Positions 1 through 7,773 are shown, counted from the first letter of the stretch. The stretch is 60,219 bases of DNA from Candidatus Bipolaricaulota bacterium (GCA_014360995.1 JACIWL010000006.1:1-60219), one strand, 5' to 3'. Made by a program: numbers and translations. The notes: a model not told the origin generated them from the sequence alone.

Positions 1-1
1 C

Positions 2-466
2 CTGGCCCGGGCGGGGTTCTCCGTCACCGCCGTCGACATTTCCCAAACGGCCGTGGAGCGGCTGCGCGCCTGGGCCGCGGAGGAGGGTCTTCCCATCGAG
101 GCTTTCGTGTGCCCAGCCCAAGAGCTTCCCACCGATCTTTTCTTCGATGCGGTGATCGCCAACTCCGTCCTGGACCACATGTTCAAGGAAGAGGCCGAGG
201 AGGCGATGCGTCGCATCCGCAAGGTCCTCCGCCAAGGTGGTCTACTTCTTTTGGGGATGGACGGCCCGCCGGATGAGGAGGACCAAAACTATCCGCACGT
301 CGTCTTCCCCGACGGAACCTGGCAGTTTTTGGGAGGAAGGCGCGACCGCATGCTTTGGCGCTTTTGGCCGGATGCGGAGATCGAGGAACTCCTTACGGGT
401 TTTCGCCTCGAGGAGCGGGAGGTGCGGCCCAATGGTCGCCGCCGCTTTTGGGCCCGAAAACTTTGA
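2..466 (+). CDS. class I SAM-dependent methyltransferase (C-terminal part)
   Basis: The reading frame is open from the window edge, so the N terminus and the glycine-rich SAM motif I lie outside. The first visible residues LARAGFSVTAVDISQTAVER match the strand-2/acidic-loop part of a Rossmann methyltransferase, where the Asp of VTAVDIS would bind the ribose of SAM. FDAVIANSVLDHM is motif IV and LRQGGLLLLGMD the typical post-motif strand. The GTG at 53 is internal to this fold and is not a believable start. The substrate cannot be told. The C-terminal half is rich in Arg and Trp. The gene ends 11 bases before the palindromic element at 478. Confidence 0.8.
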   Translation: MARAGFSVTAVDISQTAVERLRAWAAEEGLPIEAFVCPAQELPTDLFFDAVIANSVLDHMFKEEAEEAMRRIRKVLRQGGLLLLGMDGPPDEEDQNYPHVVFPDGTWQFLGGRRDRMLWRFWPDAEIEELLTGFRLEEREVRPNGRRRFWARKL

Positions 467-477
467 ACCCGCAGGCA

Positions 478-699
478 TTGGGGTCAGGTCTTTACTTTTT
501 GGGTTTTTGGTGTTTTGGCACCCGGCCAGGCTTTTGCTATGGGGGCTTATGGACCGGGATGCTTCCAGGCCCAAGGAGGCCAACGAGTAGGCGGCCAGTC
601 CGCGGTCCATTTTTTTTTGCGCGTGGAAAATAAGCACAAAGAAGCCAAGGCGCGCGGACACAAAAATTAAAGACCCAAAAATCAAAGACCTGACCCCAA
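478..699. mobile_element. 222-bp element with 27-bp imperfect inverted ends
   Basis: Bases 478-504 and 673-699 are inverted copies of each other with two mismatches; the outer 16 bp (TTGGGGTCAGGTCTTT and its complement) are perfect. The interior is AT-rich for this genome, has no credible ORF, and shows only weak further pairing. Termini of the type GGGGTCAGGTCTTT are, from memory, common beside IS200-like/REP-associated tyrosine transposases in other bacteria, so a non-autonomous REP/MITE-like element is the best reading. The right end coincides exactly with the point where HEPN coding sequence begins, which suggests the element replaced the front of that gene. Confidence 0.6.
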
Positions 700-828
700 G
701 GTCTGGGTTTCTGCCACTACCTTCTTGCCGCCCTCGGAGACACAAGGAAAAAAGCGATCAAACAGGCGGAGCTGATCCTGGCCTTCGTGGAGGAGGTGCG
801 ACGACGCGAGTTTGGCCCGGAAGCATAA
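700..828 (+). pseudogene. HEPN-domain protein remnant (C-terminal 42 codons)
   Basis: The frame starting directly at the inner edge of the palindromic element reads GLGFCHYLLAALGDTRKKA and then KQAELILAFVEEVRRREFG before a TAA at 826-828. The amphipathic helix ending in ILAFVEEVRR is the usual C terminus of short HEPN proteins that pair with minimal nucleotidyltransferases. There is no start codon or upstream coding sequence: a TGA inside the inverted repeat closes the frame at 691-693. The gene has therefore lost about two thirds of its length, including any catalytic RxxxxH motif. Assignment rests on this C-terminal pattern and on the MNT gene that follows. Confidence 0.55.
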
Positions 829-879
829 GGAAAAAAGCGGGAAGAACGCCTCGCTCAAGCCCGCGCTTTCGTTGAAGCC

Positions 880-1191
880 ATGTCGCAGGCCCTTGGCCCG
901 ATCACAGCTTGGGTTTACGGCTCTGTCGCCTGCAGGGATTTCCGTTTCTCCTCGGACATCGACGTCCTCTTGGTGGCCCGGGAGCTTCCTTCCCATCCCT
1001 TGCGCCGGTTGGAATTTTTGTATCGGTTTGTAACCCCGGGGATTGAGCCAAAGGCCTATACCCTTGCGGAGATGCAAAGGCTCCTGGAAAAAGGGGATGC
1101 GCAGCTTTTGGCCATGCTCGCTCACCGTGTCGTCCTCTGCGACGATCTGGAGCTGAAACCCACGCTCGCCAAACTCAATCTCTCGGCCTAA
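880..1191 (+). CDS. minimal nucleotidyltransferase (MNT), HEPN partner
   Basis: The protein contains the nucleotidyltransferase signature YGSVACRDFRFSSDIDVLLV, i.e. GS-x10-D-x-D with the two metal-binding aspartates. In HEPN-MNT pairs the MNT partner neutralises the HEPN RNase, in studied cases by adding AMP to it. The ATG at 880 leaves only 12 residues before the motif, shorter than usual. The same frame continues upstream without a stop to the TAA that ends the HEPN remnant (826-828), and that stretch (REERLAQARAFVEA) looks like the missing MNT N terminus, yet it contains no ATG, GTG or TTG. The gene may therefore be N-terminally damaged or expressed from a non-standard start. It ends overlapping the convergent BtpA gene by four bases. 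Confidence 0.65.
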   Translation: MSQALGPITAWVYGSVACRDFRFSSDIDVLLVARELPSHPLRRLEFLYRFVTPGIEPKAYTLAEMQRLLEKGDAQLLAMLAHRVVLCDDLELKPTLAKLNLSA

Positions 1192-1988
1192 TGCGGATTA
1201 TCCAAAGTACGTATGGATTGAACGAGAAGGCGAACCCGCTCTGAGTCCACCGGCTCTTCCACAATTCCACCCCGTTTGAGCCAGGTGCCCACGATGAACC
1301 CGTCGGCCCCACGAAAATCCTTCAAGTTCTCCGGGGTAACCCCACTTCCCACAAGCACAGGAAGGCCGCTTTCTTTTTTGACTGCCTCCACATCCTTTGC
1401 CGAGGGAGGGGATCCAGTGGCTTTCCCCGTAACGATGAGGGCGTCTGCTAAGTTTCTTGCGGCATCCCGCGCGGCATCCGCAATATCACCAAAGTGAAAA
1501 GCGTGCTTTACGTGTACATCAGCGAACACCGCCACTTTTGCGCCCAAAGCCTTACGCAGGGAAAGGACTTCCCGGGCACAGCCCTCGATGAGGCCTTGGT
1601 CGGTGAGCGCCACCCCGGAAAAAACGTTCACCCGGATGAAGGAAGCGCCGGCAGCATGGGCGATGCTTAGGGCGGCGGGGCCGTCCGAGCGAAGGACGTT
1701 CACCCCAATGGGGATCTTCGTGGCCCGCACAAGTTCCCGCACGATCACGGCCATCTGGGCCACCGTGGCCTTGTCCACGCCTTTTCCAAACGGTCGATCC
1801 CCGAAGTTCTCGACGATGGCCGCATCCGCCCCTCCCCCCTCCAGCGCGGAAAGATCCAAAAAAGCGCGCTCAAGGATGGCTTCCAAGGGCTCGACCCGGT
1901 TTTTAGGGGAGCCAGGAAGGGGCAAAAGATGGATCACCCCGATAAGCGGCCGTTTCCGCGGGAAAAGCTCGTTCCACATGGCGAGCAT
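1188..1988 (-). CDS. BtpA/SgcQ family TIM-barrel protein
   Basis: The product resembles the BtpA family (Pfam PF03437), whose members have a (beta/alpha)8 fold. BtpA was named for photosystem I assembly in cyanobacteria but most members have no known reaction. Visible family features are the N-terminal PLIGVIHLLPLPGSP, GGADAAIVENFGDRPF, IGVNVLRSDG, VFADVHVKHA and the phosphate-binding-like VLVGSGVTPEN and ADGFIVGTWLKRGG. The ATG at 1988 lies one base after the stop of the kinase gene (stop at 1992-1990); a second ATG at 1979 is possible. The gene is last of a GNAT-PfkB-BtpA operon, which suggests the substrate is a phosphorylated sugar or nucleoside made by the kinase. Confidence 0.8.
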   Translation of the reverse strand: MLAMWNELFPRKRPLIGVIHLLPLPGSPKNRVEPLEAILERAFLDLSALEGGGADAAIVENFGDRPFGKGVDKATVAQMAVIVRELVRATKIPIGVNVLRSDGPAALSIAHAAGASFIRVNVFSGVALTDQGLIEGCAREVLSLRKALGAKVAVFADVHVKHAFHFGDIADAARDAARNLADALIVTGKATGSPPSAKDVEAVKKESGLPVLVGSGVTPENLKDFRGADGFIVGTWLKRGGIVEEPVDSERVRLLVQSIRTLDNPH

Positions 1989-1989
1989 T

Positions 1990-2943
1990 TTACGGCCGGT
2001 GGGAGAAAAGGAGTTTTTCCACTTCTGGACGCAACAGCTCGGGCAGGGCCTGAACGAAACGAGCAAGGTTAGAAGGGCTCGGAAAAATTTCCGCGGCTGC
2101 CAGGGCACCAAGGAGGTTGCCGAGTGCCGCCTGGGCCACCGCGCTTCCGCCCCAAAGATTTCCGGCGATGACGCCAGCGTTGAAGGCGTCGCCAGCTCCT
2201 ACGGGATTTTTAACCTCCGCTTCAATTGCCGGGACTAGCAAGGTCCCTTTTCCCTCCCTCACCAAAGAGCCTTCCGCGCCAAGTTTAAGAAATACACGGC
2301 GTCCAAATTCTTCTAGCTTGGGGAGCATTTCCTCCGGAGACGCCCCACCCACCAGGGCTTCGGCCTCCGCAAGGTTGGGAAGAAAAACGTCCACAGGGCC
2401 AATCCTTCGCAGGAACTCCCCGTGCCCGTGAACGGCGACCATCCCCGGGTCCACGCTTATCGGGATTCTTTGGGCTTTTGCCGTAGCTAGGGCCTCCACC
2501 ACAGCGGCGCGAGAACCTGGGGCAAGGAGGGTGTAGCCGGAAATATGCAGCCAATGAGCTTCCGTAAGCCAGCCTTCGGGAAGGGGCGGAGAAAGGAGGG
2601 AATTGGCCCCGCGGCTAGTGAGGAGGGTCCGCTCTCCTTGGGCATCCACAAAGGCGCAGCAAAGGCCAGTATTTTCAGGATAGCGCCTGATGAAAGTTGT
2701 GCTAACCCCGTCTTTTGCGAGTTCCGCCAAGGCTAAGTCGCCCAGGGGATCTGTTCCCACCGCGGCAACAAGCCGCACCTCGAAGCCCAAACGGGCTAGC
2801 CACCGCGCGGTGTTCGTAGCTGAACCGCCAAGCCGCAGCGAGCTTTTCGCCGCCAAAACCTCGCCACCTCGCCGCGGAAGATGCGGCACAGCCAACACCA
2901 GATCCCAGTTTAGGTCACCTAAAACGGCAATAACTATGCTCAT
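1990..2943 (-). CDS. PfkB-family (ribokinase-like) carbohydrate kinase
   Basis: This 317-residue protein has both PfkB signatures: GGSATNTARWLARLG near residues 38-52 and the C-terminal anion hole/catalytic segment NPVGAGDAFNAGVIAG, where the Asp of GAGD is the catalytic base. Family members phosphorylate sugars, nucleosides or sugar phosphates with ATP; the substrate cannot be named from sequence. Its ATG overlaps the TGA of the upstream GNAT gene by four bases (ATGA), and its stop is one base from the BtpA start, so the three are almost certainly one translationally coupled transcript. Pairing with BtpA suggests a shared salvage or catabolic step. Confidence 0.9.
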   Translation of the reverse strand: MSIVIAVLGDLNWDLVLAVPHLPRRGGEVLAAKSSLRLGGSATNTARWLARLGFEVRLVAAVGTDPLGDLALAELAKDGVSTTFIRRYPENTGLCCAFVDAQGERTLLTSRGANSLLSPPLPEGWLTEAHWLHISGYTLLAPGSRAAVVEALATAKAQRIPISVDPGMVAVHGHGEFLRRIGPVDVFLPNLAEAEALVGGASPEEMLPKLEEFGRRVFLKLGAEGSLVREGKGTLLVPAIEAEVKNPVGAGDAFNAGVIAGNLWGGSAVAQAALGNLLGALAAAEIFPSPSNLARFVQALPELLRPEVEKLLFSHRP

Positions 2944-3827
2944 TCGCGTCCAGAATCCGCCACTTGCGGGGTTTCGCTCATCCGTGGTCTATACTCCAAC
3001 ACCAAAACGGCGCCAAGCTCAGGCACGAACTGAAATCCGTGTTGGATGAGGAATTTAAAAATCCAGGGGGCCGCAACCATGGCCGCAATGATCCTTTCCC
3101 CCTGCTCCGACGCCCAAACGTGGGCGAATTTTAAAAGGTCTTCGAGAGCGTCGTCCTCTCCATCTAGAAAGGCCAAGGTAGCGATATCCGCAGGAGTGTA
3201 GGGGTCGGGAACAAGGATGAGAAATCCTTTTGGAGGTGTGCCCACAGAGAAAAGCGCTCCTTTATCTCCAAGTTCCGCGAGGAGCCCTGGGGTTAAGGTG
3301 TAAAAGCGCCAGCCAAACCCAATGAGGCCTCGTCCCTCCTGAAGGGCCTGGGAGGAGGAAAGAAACTTCCATGTCTCTTCGGAAGAAGGTCTTTGCGGTG
3401 TCGGAGCGCGGGCCGGCTTTTCTACATCCGCCTCAAGATAGAAAAAGCGGGCCACCTCGCGGAACCCCAATTCCCTGGCGATGTGAAGGCTGGCTTCGTT
3501 GGCCTCCACAGTGGCCAGCCGCACGACTTGAGGACGCTGAGCCAAAGCCAAGTCCAGCTGGGCACGGGCCAACGTTTTTGCAATCCCCTTCCCTTGGTGC
3601 TCAGGATGAACACGCAGGCCCTCAAGCCAAAGCTCGCCCGGGGCAAGCTCCGTGGTTTTAGCAAATCCCGCCACTTCCCCAGAAAGCTCGGCTACGATGA
3701 GCCCGCCCTCCGCAAGCCACTGGTCCAACACGAAAGGAACATAGTCTTCGCCCTCCCAGATCCTCCGGGAGATGGCGAGGATCCCCTCGCGATCCTTAGG
3801 GGCAGCCGGCCGCACTTTGATGCTCAT
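2940..3827 (-). CDS. GNAT-family acetyltransferase (two-domain, 295 aa)
   Basis: The N-terminal half is a standard GNAT domain: start MSIKVRPAAPKDREGILAIS, then LRVHPEHQGKGIAKTLARAQ, which carries the acetyl-CoA pyrophosphate loop QGKGIA, and NEASLHIARELGFREVARF, the last GNAT motif. The C-terminal half (from about residue 150) is a divergent, possibly GNAT-derived domain. The ATG at 3827 is preceded by GGGAGG on the minus strand; the longer open frame upstream is antisense to truD and unlikely to be translated. It is the first gene of the GNAT-PfkB-BtpA operon and is divergent from truD. The substrate is unknown. Confidence 0.8.
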   Translation of the reverse strand: MSIKVRPAAPKDREGILAISRRIWEGEDYVPFVLDQWLAEGGLIVAELSGEVAGFAKTTELAPGELWLEGLRVHPEHQGKGIAKTLARAQLDLALAQRPQVVRLATVEANEASLHIARELGFREVARFFYLEADVEKPARAPTPQRPSSEETWKFLSSSQALQEGRGLIGFGWRFYTLTPGLLAELGDKGALFSVGTPPKGFLILVPDPYTPADIATLAFLDGEDDALEDLLKFAHVWASEQGERIIAAMVAAPWIFKFLIQHGFQFVPELGAVLVLEYRPRMSETPQVADSGRE

Positions 3828-3905
3828 GAGGGGCCTCCCAAACTTTCTCACCTTGGGGATTGTGGTAGGAAAACGGGGGAAAGACAATCTGGACACAAAG
3901 GAGCC

Positions 3906-5087
3906 ATGCGGATAAAAGCTAAGCCCGAGGATTTTCGGGTGGAAGAGCTCTTGGATGTTTCCCCGGGAAAAAGCGGGTCTTATGTAGTTTTTCGGGTGCA
4001 AAAACGCGATCTTGCCACCCTTGAGGTTCAAACTCGCCTTGCTGCCAAGCTTGGCCTCCCTCCCGCGGCCGTTCAATTTCCGGCCCTCAAGGACAAGGTG
4101 GCTGTGGCCGTTCAATACTGCACAGTGAAAGTGGGAAAAAGCCAAGTCCCAAAGGAGGTCCAGGGAGCTGGTTTTTCCGCAACCTTTTTGGGGTTCCTTC
4201 CCCGCCCTTTGACCCCAAAGGATCTGCTGGGAAACAAGTTCACAGTGGTGTTACGGGACATCGCCAAAGAAGAGGCTGAGCGAATCCGCACGCGATTTCA
4301 TCTTCTTGGCTGCGAAGGGTTCCCCAATTACTTCGATCTCCAGCGCTTCGGCTCCTGAAGCGCAAGGCTCGGGTTCCCGGGGAAATACCTTCTTTTTGGG
4401 AATTGGGAAAAGGTATTGCGGGCATATCTTGCAGAGCCGCTAGTGGGGGACCCGCCGGCAGTTTTGCGGTTCAAGAAAATCGCCCGAGAAAATTGGGGGG
4501 ATTGGCCGCGCCTTAAAAGCGAAGCACCGCGGGGAAACCTCCGCAGCGTACTGACCTTCCTTTGCGATCATCCGGAAGACTATAAGCGCGCTGTAAACCT
4601 TATCACCCCGCGCCTCCTCTCCCTTTGGCTTTCCGCCTATCAAAGCTATCTTTGGAACCGGGCCGCTTCCCTCCTCATCGAAAAACTTTCGGAAGGCCTT
4701 CAGCCCTGTGAATCGTTGGCCTTTCCCTGGGGTGAAGTCCGCCTCCCCGTCTATCCCCTTCTCCCGGATTTGCGCGAGAAATTGGCAGCCCTTTCTCTTC
4801 CCCTTCCCGCGCCGAGGGTGTTGAAAAGCCCTGGTGGGGAGCCCCTTGTCGCCATGGCTTTGACGCAAGTGGTGGAGGAAGAAGGCCTTTCCCTAAAGGA
4901 CCTGCGGGTCCGGGGGCTAAAGCGAGTCTATCTTTCCGGAGATCTGCGCCCCCTTTGGGTCGTCCCTTCCCAGCCCGCGATGGATGAGCCCGAGCCTGAC
5001 GAATTTTTCCCCGGCCGCATGAAACTTACCTGCTCCTTCACCCTCCCGCGAGGAAGTTACGCCACCCTTTTTCTTAGGCTACTTTAG
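3906..5087 (+). CDS. truD: tRNA pseudouridine synthase TruD, interrupted by in-frame UGA
   Basis: TruD makes pseudouridine 13 in tRNA-Glu. The first part (3906-4358) runs from MRIKAKPEDFRVEELLDV through the catalytic FPALKDKVAVAV (Asp about residue 63) to NYFDLQRFGS, the conserved NYFxxQRFG motif. A TGA at 4356-4358 (codon 151) follows, and the very same frame goes on with SARLGFPGKYLLFGNWEKV and the complete TruD insertion and C-terminal domains to 5087. No frameshift is needed: one codon is the only defect. A CGA to TGA change, readthrough, recoding or a sequencing error would all explain it. A TTG at 4416 with AAAGG in front could start a separate C-terminal fragment. AGGAG lies unusually close (two bases) to the ATG at 3906. 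Confidence 0.85.
4356..4358 (+). other. in-frame UGA codon inside truD
   Basis: This stop codon sits between the conserved QRFGS and the continuing SARLGF of TruD. The frame is identical before and after it (3906, 4356 and 4416 are all multiples of three). The downstream bases can fold a short CGGG/CCCG hairpin, but its loop is too small and its position does not fit a bacterial SECIS element. Confidence 0.8.
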
Positions 5088-5521
5088 CGAGCTTCCCAAA
5101 AGCCAAAGAGGGCGGCACCAAGGGAGGCGAGGGGCGGACTTAAGAGCAGAGCCCATTCCCAGTCAGTAAAGGAGGCCAAGAAGAAGGCAAGCCCGGTTCC
5201 AAGACTTGCCCCAAGAAAACCCCATTGCGGGTCAGGGGAAAGTCCGAGTTGAAACCCTGTCCAAGTCACGCCTATCCACGCCCCTAAAGTGGAGCCTGCG
5301 GCATAGCCCACGTAGCCAAAAAGCACCGGCCCAAGGAAACCATCGACAAGACCCACGCCAGCGGCCTGGGCCAACGCCGCTCCCGTGGCCGCGCCCAAGT
5401 GCCCACCCACATAGCCAAGGACGGTTCCCGCCGCAACAGAAACGAGGGGCTCCCAGGAAGCCCACGCCGGCAAAAGAAGAAGGAAGACCCCCAACAACGA
5501 AATCCCGAGGCGTAAGGTCAT
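5084..5521 (-). CDS. small Gly/Ala-rich membrane protein, unknown function
   Basis: The product is 145 residues, starts with a hydrophobic signal-like segment (GISLLGVFLLLLPAWA, probable cleavage near ASW) and continues with glycine-rich hydrophobic stretches such as TVLGYVGGHLGAATGAALA that look like small-residue membrane helices or a glycine-zipper. I do not recognise a family. It overlaps the stop of truD by four bases (convergent). On the minus strand a perfect TATGAT lies five bases before its ATG (plus 5527-5532), so the mRNA may start at or next to the start codon. Confidence 0.6.
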   Translation of the reverse strand: MTLRLGISLLGVFLLLLPAWASWEPLVSVAAGTVLGYVGGHLGAATGAALAQAAGVGLVDGFLGPVLFGYVGYAAGSTLGAWIGVTWTGFQLGLSPDPQWGFLGASLGTGLAFFLASFTDWEWALLLSPPLASLGAALFGFWEAR

Positions 5522-5603
5522 AAAGGATCATATCCCAAAAACGTGCCAGGTTTGCCAGAGACACGGTTTGGGGAAGAGGAAGAAATCCGCGAGAATTGTG
5601 GGG

Positions 5604-6602
5604 ATGGAGCGGTTTATCCGGCAGACGATCCTTCCCCAGCTTGGGGTAGAGGGCCAGCGGAGGCTCGGTGTGTCTCGGGTGCTGGTTGCCGGCTGCGGCG
5701 CTTTGGGAACGCACACCGCCGAGGCCCTGCTTCGCGCTGGCGTTCGGAAGATCATTTTGGTGGATCGCGATCTTGTGGAAGTCCACAATTTGCACCGCGT
5801 TTCCCTTTTCACCCTAGAGGATGTGGGCCGACCCAAGGCCGAGGTCGCCGCGGAAAAACTCAAAACGATTGAGCCCGAGGCTGAAATCATTAGCTATATC
5901 GCCCATCTTGATCCGGAACTCGCGGAGGAATTGGTGCCCAAAGTGGACTTGGTCGTGGATGGCCTGGATAACCTGGAGACGCGTTATCTCCTGAACGACG
6001 CCTGTGTGAAGCACGAAAAACCCTGGATATACACGGCGGTTTTAGCCACGTACGGGATGACCATGCCCATCATCCCGGGGAAAGGGCCGTGTTTGCGCTG
6101 TCTTTTTCCCAATCCGCCGGCGCCGGGAACGGTCCCCACCTGCGCCCAAGCGGGGATCCTCGGGCCTGTTCCCAAAGCCCTCGCCGCCATCCAGGCCGCC
6201 ACCGCCATCGCCCTCCTTGTGGAAAGCCCGGATGTCCGCCCCGGCGAGCTCCTCTACCTGGATCTGTGGCAAAGAAGGGTTCAGGTGGTGCAGGTGCAAA
6301 GGGGGAAGAATTGCCCCACCTGCGTGGCCCGGGATTTCCAATTCCTGCGGGAGGCCTCCCGCTCGGCTACCCTCTGCGGAGACGCGGTCCAGATCCTCCC
6401 CCGAAGGAAGGAAAAGCTCGACCTTTTTGGCCTAAAACAGCGGCTTTCTGCGCTCGGGAGGGCCGAGGTGCGAAACGGGCTCCTTTTTGCGGAAATAGAG
6501 GGCGTTTCTTTCACGGTCTTTCCAGACGGGAGGGCGCTAATAAAAGGCGTTTCAGATCCAAACAGGGCACAATCCCTCTACGACCAATTCATCGCCCGCT
6601 GA
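5604..6602 (+). CDS. ThiF/MoeB/HesA-family E1-like adenylyltransferase
   Basis: E1-like enzymes of this family adenylate the C-terminal glycine of a ubiquitin-like sulfur carrier (ThiS, MoaD) or a related peptide. Motifs: the start MERFIRQTILPQLG, ATP-binding Rossmann loop VAGCGALGTHTAEALLRAG, the acidic VDRDLVEVHNLHR, the VDGLDNLETRYLLND segment, and two zinc-binding pairs CLRC and CPTC. PTCAQAGILGPV carries a cysteine where many family members have one. A C-terminal extension with VFPDGRALIKGVSDPNRAQ is common in free-standing thermophile members. The ATG at 5604 aligns with other ThiF proteins; the frame opens at 5568. No sulfur-carrier gene is adjacent, so thiamine versus molybdopterin use is undecided, although mobB in this window shows that molybdopterin metabolism exists. 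Confidence 0.88.
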   Translation: MERFIRQTILPQLGVEGQRRLGVSRVLVAGCGALGTHTAEALLRAGVRKIILVDRDLVEVHNLHRVSLFTLEDVGRPKAEVAAEKLKTIEPEAEIISYIAHLDPELAEELVPKVDLVVDGLDNLETRYLLNDACVKHEKPWIYTAVLATYGMTMPIIPGKGPCLRCLFPNPPAPGTVPTCAQAGILGPVPKALAAIQAATAIALLVESPDVRPGELLYLDLWQRRVQVVQVQRGKNCPTCVARDFQFLREASRSATLCGDAVQILPRRKEKLDLFGLKQRLSALGRAEVRNGLLFAEIEGVSFTVFPDGRALIKGVSDPNRAQSLYDQFIAR

Positions 6603-7122
6603 GCCGTCCCACAAGCCAGGCGAGGAAAAAGAGCAGGGCGATGAGGGCAAGGGGCACAAGCATCATGGGCCAGGCCAGCCGCCAGAGGGCCTTTTTCTGC
6701 TCGGGGGTAAGCTCCACCTTCTTTGGATGCCGAAGTTCCAGGCGCCGCGCTTTCTTCAGCATCTTCACGGACTCCGAGATCTTCCCCTGCTTCCGGTAGA
6801 CCACACCCAGGTTATGGTGGGCAGAGACATGATGCGGATCCTCTTGGATCGCACGTTGGTAGGCGTATTCAGCGCGGGAAAGGTCCCCGGCGTCGAAGTA
6901 CACGTTTCCCAGACGGAAATAGATCGTGGCCTTCTCCTCCCCATAGCGTAGAAGGTCCACGAGGAGGTCGATGGCTTCCTTATAGCGCTTTTGGCGGCGC
7001 AGTTCTTCGGCCTGCTCCAGGACCTCCCGTACCAGTTCCCGCCGGGCGCTGGCCGTCAGCTCAGCGGGGTCGGGCAGGGGAGGGACGAAAGCTTTTCCTT
7101 CACCGCCTTGATATCCTGCCAT
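6589..7122 (-). CDS. TPR-repeat protein with C-terminal membrane anchor
   Basis: Residues about 25-135 form tandem tetratricopeptide repeats (EAIDLLVDLLRYGEEKATIY, RLGNVYFDAGDLSRAEYAYQ, AHHNLGVVYRKQGKISES). The C terminus is a single transmembrane helix (MMLVPLALIALLFFLAWLVG) ending in a short basic tail, so the repeats would face the cytoplasm as a tail-anchored scaffold. The stated ATG gives a 67-base overlap with the UDG gene upstream; no good internal start is visible. The gene is co-directional with the UDG gene and tRNA-Gly. TPR domains bind proteins; the partner is unknown. Confidence 0.75.
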   Translation of the reverse strand: MAGYQGGEGKAFVPPLPDPAELTASARRELVREVLEQAEELRRQKRYKEAIDLLVDLLRYGEEKATIYFRLGNVYFDAGDLSRAEYAYQRAIQEDPHHVSAHHNLGVVYRKQGKISESVKMLKKARRLELRHPKKVELTPEQKKALWRLAWPMMLVPLALIALLFFLAWLVGRLSGR

Positions 7123-7658
7123 GTCAGGTATTTTGGACTCCCCTTGGCCGAGCTGGGGTTACGCAGAAGGTAGCTTGGGTGGAACATGGGGAAGATCTCT
7201 ATCCCCCCCTTCCACGGGAAGAACCGGCCCCGCAGCTCATTGATCCCGTCGCTGCGGCCTAAAAGCCAATGGGTGGGGGTGTTGCCGAGGGTGACGATGA
7301 TCTTGGGGCGAACAAGGCCGATTTGCGCGGCTAGCCACTCCCAGCAGGCGGCCATTTCTTCTTTCGTGGGAACGCGGTTCCCAGGCGGCCGGCACTTTAC
7401 CACGTTGGTTATGTACACCTCTTCCCGATTGATCCCCGCGCTTTCCAAGATCTTGGTGAGAAGCTGGCCGGCTGGGCCGACGAAGGGCCGGCCCGTTTGG
7501 TCTTCCACCTCGCCTGGGGCTTCGCCGATAAGCATAAGAACTGTGGGGGCGCGCCCCTCCCCAAACACCACCTGGGTTCGGCTCTCGCTCAATGGGCAAC
7601 GGCGACAGGAAAGGACCCTAAGGCGTAAATCCTCCAGGGATGGTGAGAAACCGGGCAA
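7056..7658 (-). CDS. family 4 uracil-DNA glycosylase (4Fe-4S)
   Basis: The enzyme removes uracil from DNA, a repair need that rises with temperature. Motifs: motif A GEAPGEVEDQTGRPFVG, motif B FHPSYLLR, and cysteines for the iron-sulfur cluster in SCRRCPL (about residues 18 and 21) and in VVKCRPPGNR plus EEMAAC. I chose the TTG at 7658 because GGAGG lies nine to ten bases in front; the open frame up to 7688 would run into tRNA-Gly. The length (200 aa) suits family 4. It is followed by the TPR gene with a 67-base overlap. Confidence 0.9.
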   Translation of the reverse strand: MPGFSPSLEDLRLRVLSCRRCPLSESRTQVVFGEGRAPTVLMLIGEAPGEVEDQTGRPFVGPAGQLLTKILESAGINREEVYITNVVKCRPPGNRVPTKEEMAACWEWLAAQIGLVRPKIIVTLGNTPTHWLLGRSDGINELRGRFFPWKGGIEIFPMFHPSYLLRNPSSAKGSPKYLTWQDIKAVKEKLSSLPCPTPLS

Positions 7659-7676
7659 GGGGCGGCACCTCCGTGC

Positions 7677-7752
7677 TGGAGCGGGCAACGGGAATCGAAC
7701 CCGCGACCTTCGGCTTGGGACGCCGACGCTCTACCAACTGAGCTATGCCCGC
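7677..7752 (-). tRNA. tRNA-Gly (anticodon CCC)
   Basis: On the minus strand the cloverleaf starts GCGGGCATAGCTCAG (acceptor stem and D arm), has an anticodon stem TCGGC/GCCGA around the loop GTCCCAA with anticodon CCC, then a T arm GGGTTCGATTCCC, and ends TGCCCGC-T-CCA. The acceptor stem pairs over seven bases, the discriminator is U, and the CCA end is encoded in the DNA. The total is 76 bases. It lies between pgk and the UDG gene in the same direction. Confidence 0.95.
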
Positions 7753-7773
7753 GCCGGGGATAATTATACCCGG

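Noticed and set aside
4359-4390. Selenocysteine insertion hairpin after the truD UGA
   Set aside because: Only a CGGG/CCCG stem with a two-base loop is available, lacking the size and loop bases of a bacterial SECIS; TruD is not a known selenoprotein.
4416-5087. Separate gene downstream of the truD stop
   Set aside because: Its sequence is simply the rest of TruD in the same frame; treated as one interrupted gene, although independent translation from the TTG cannot be excluded.
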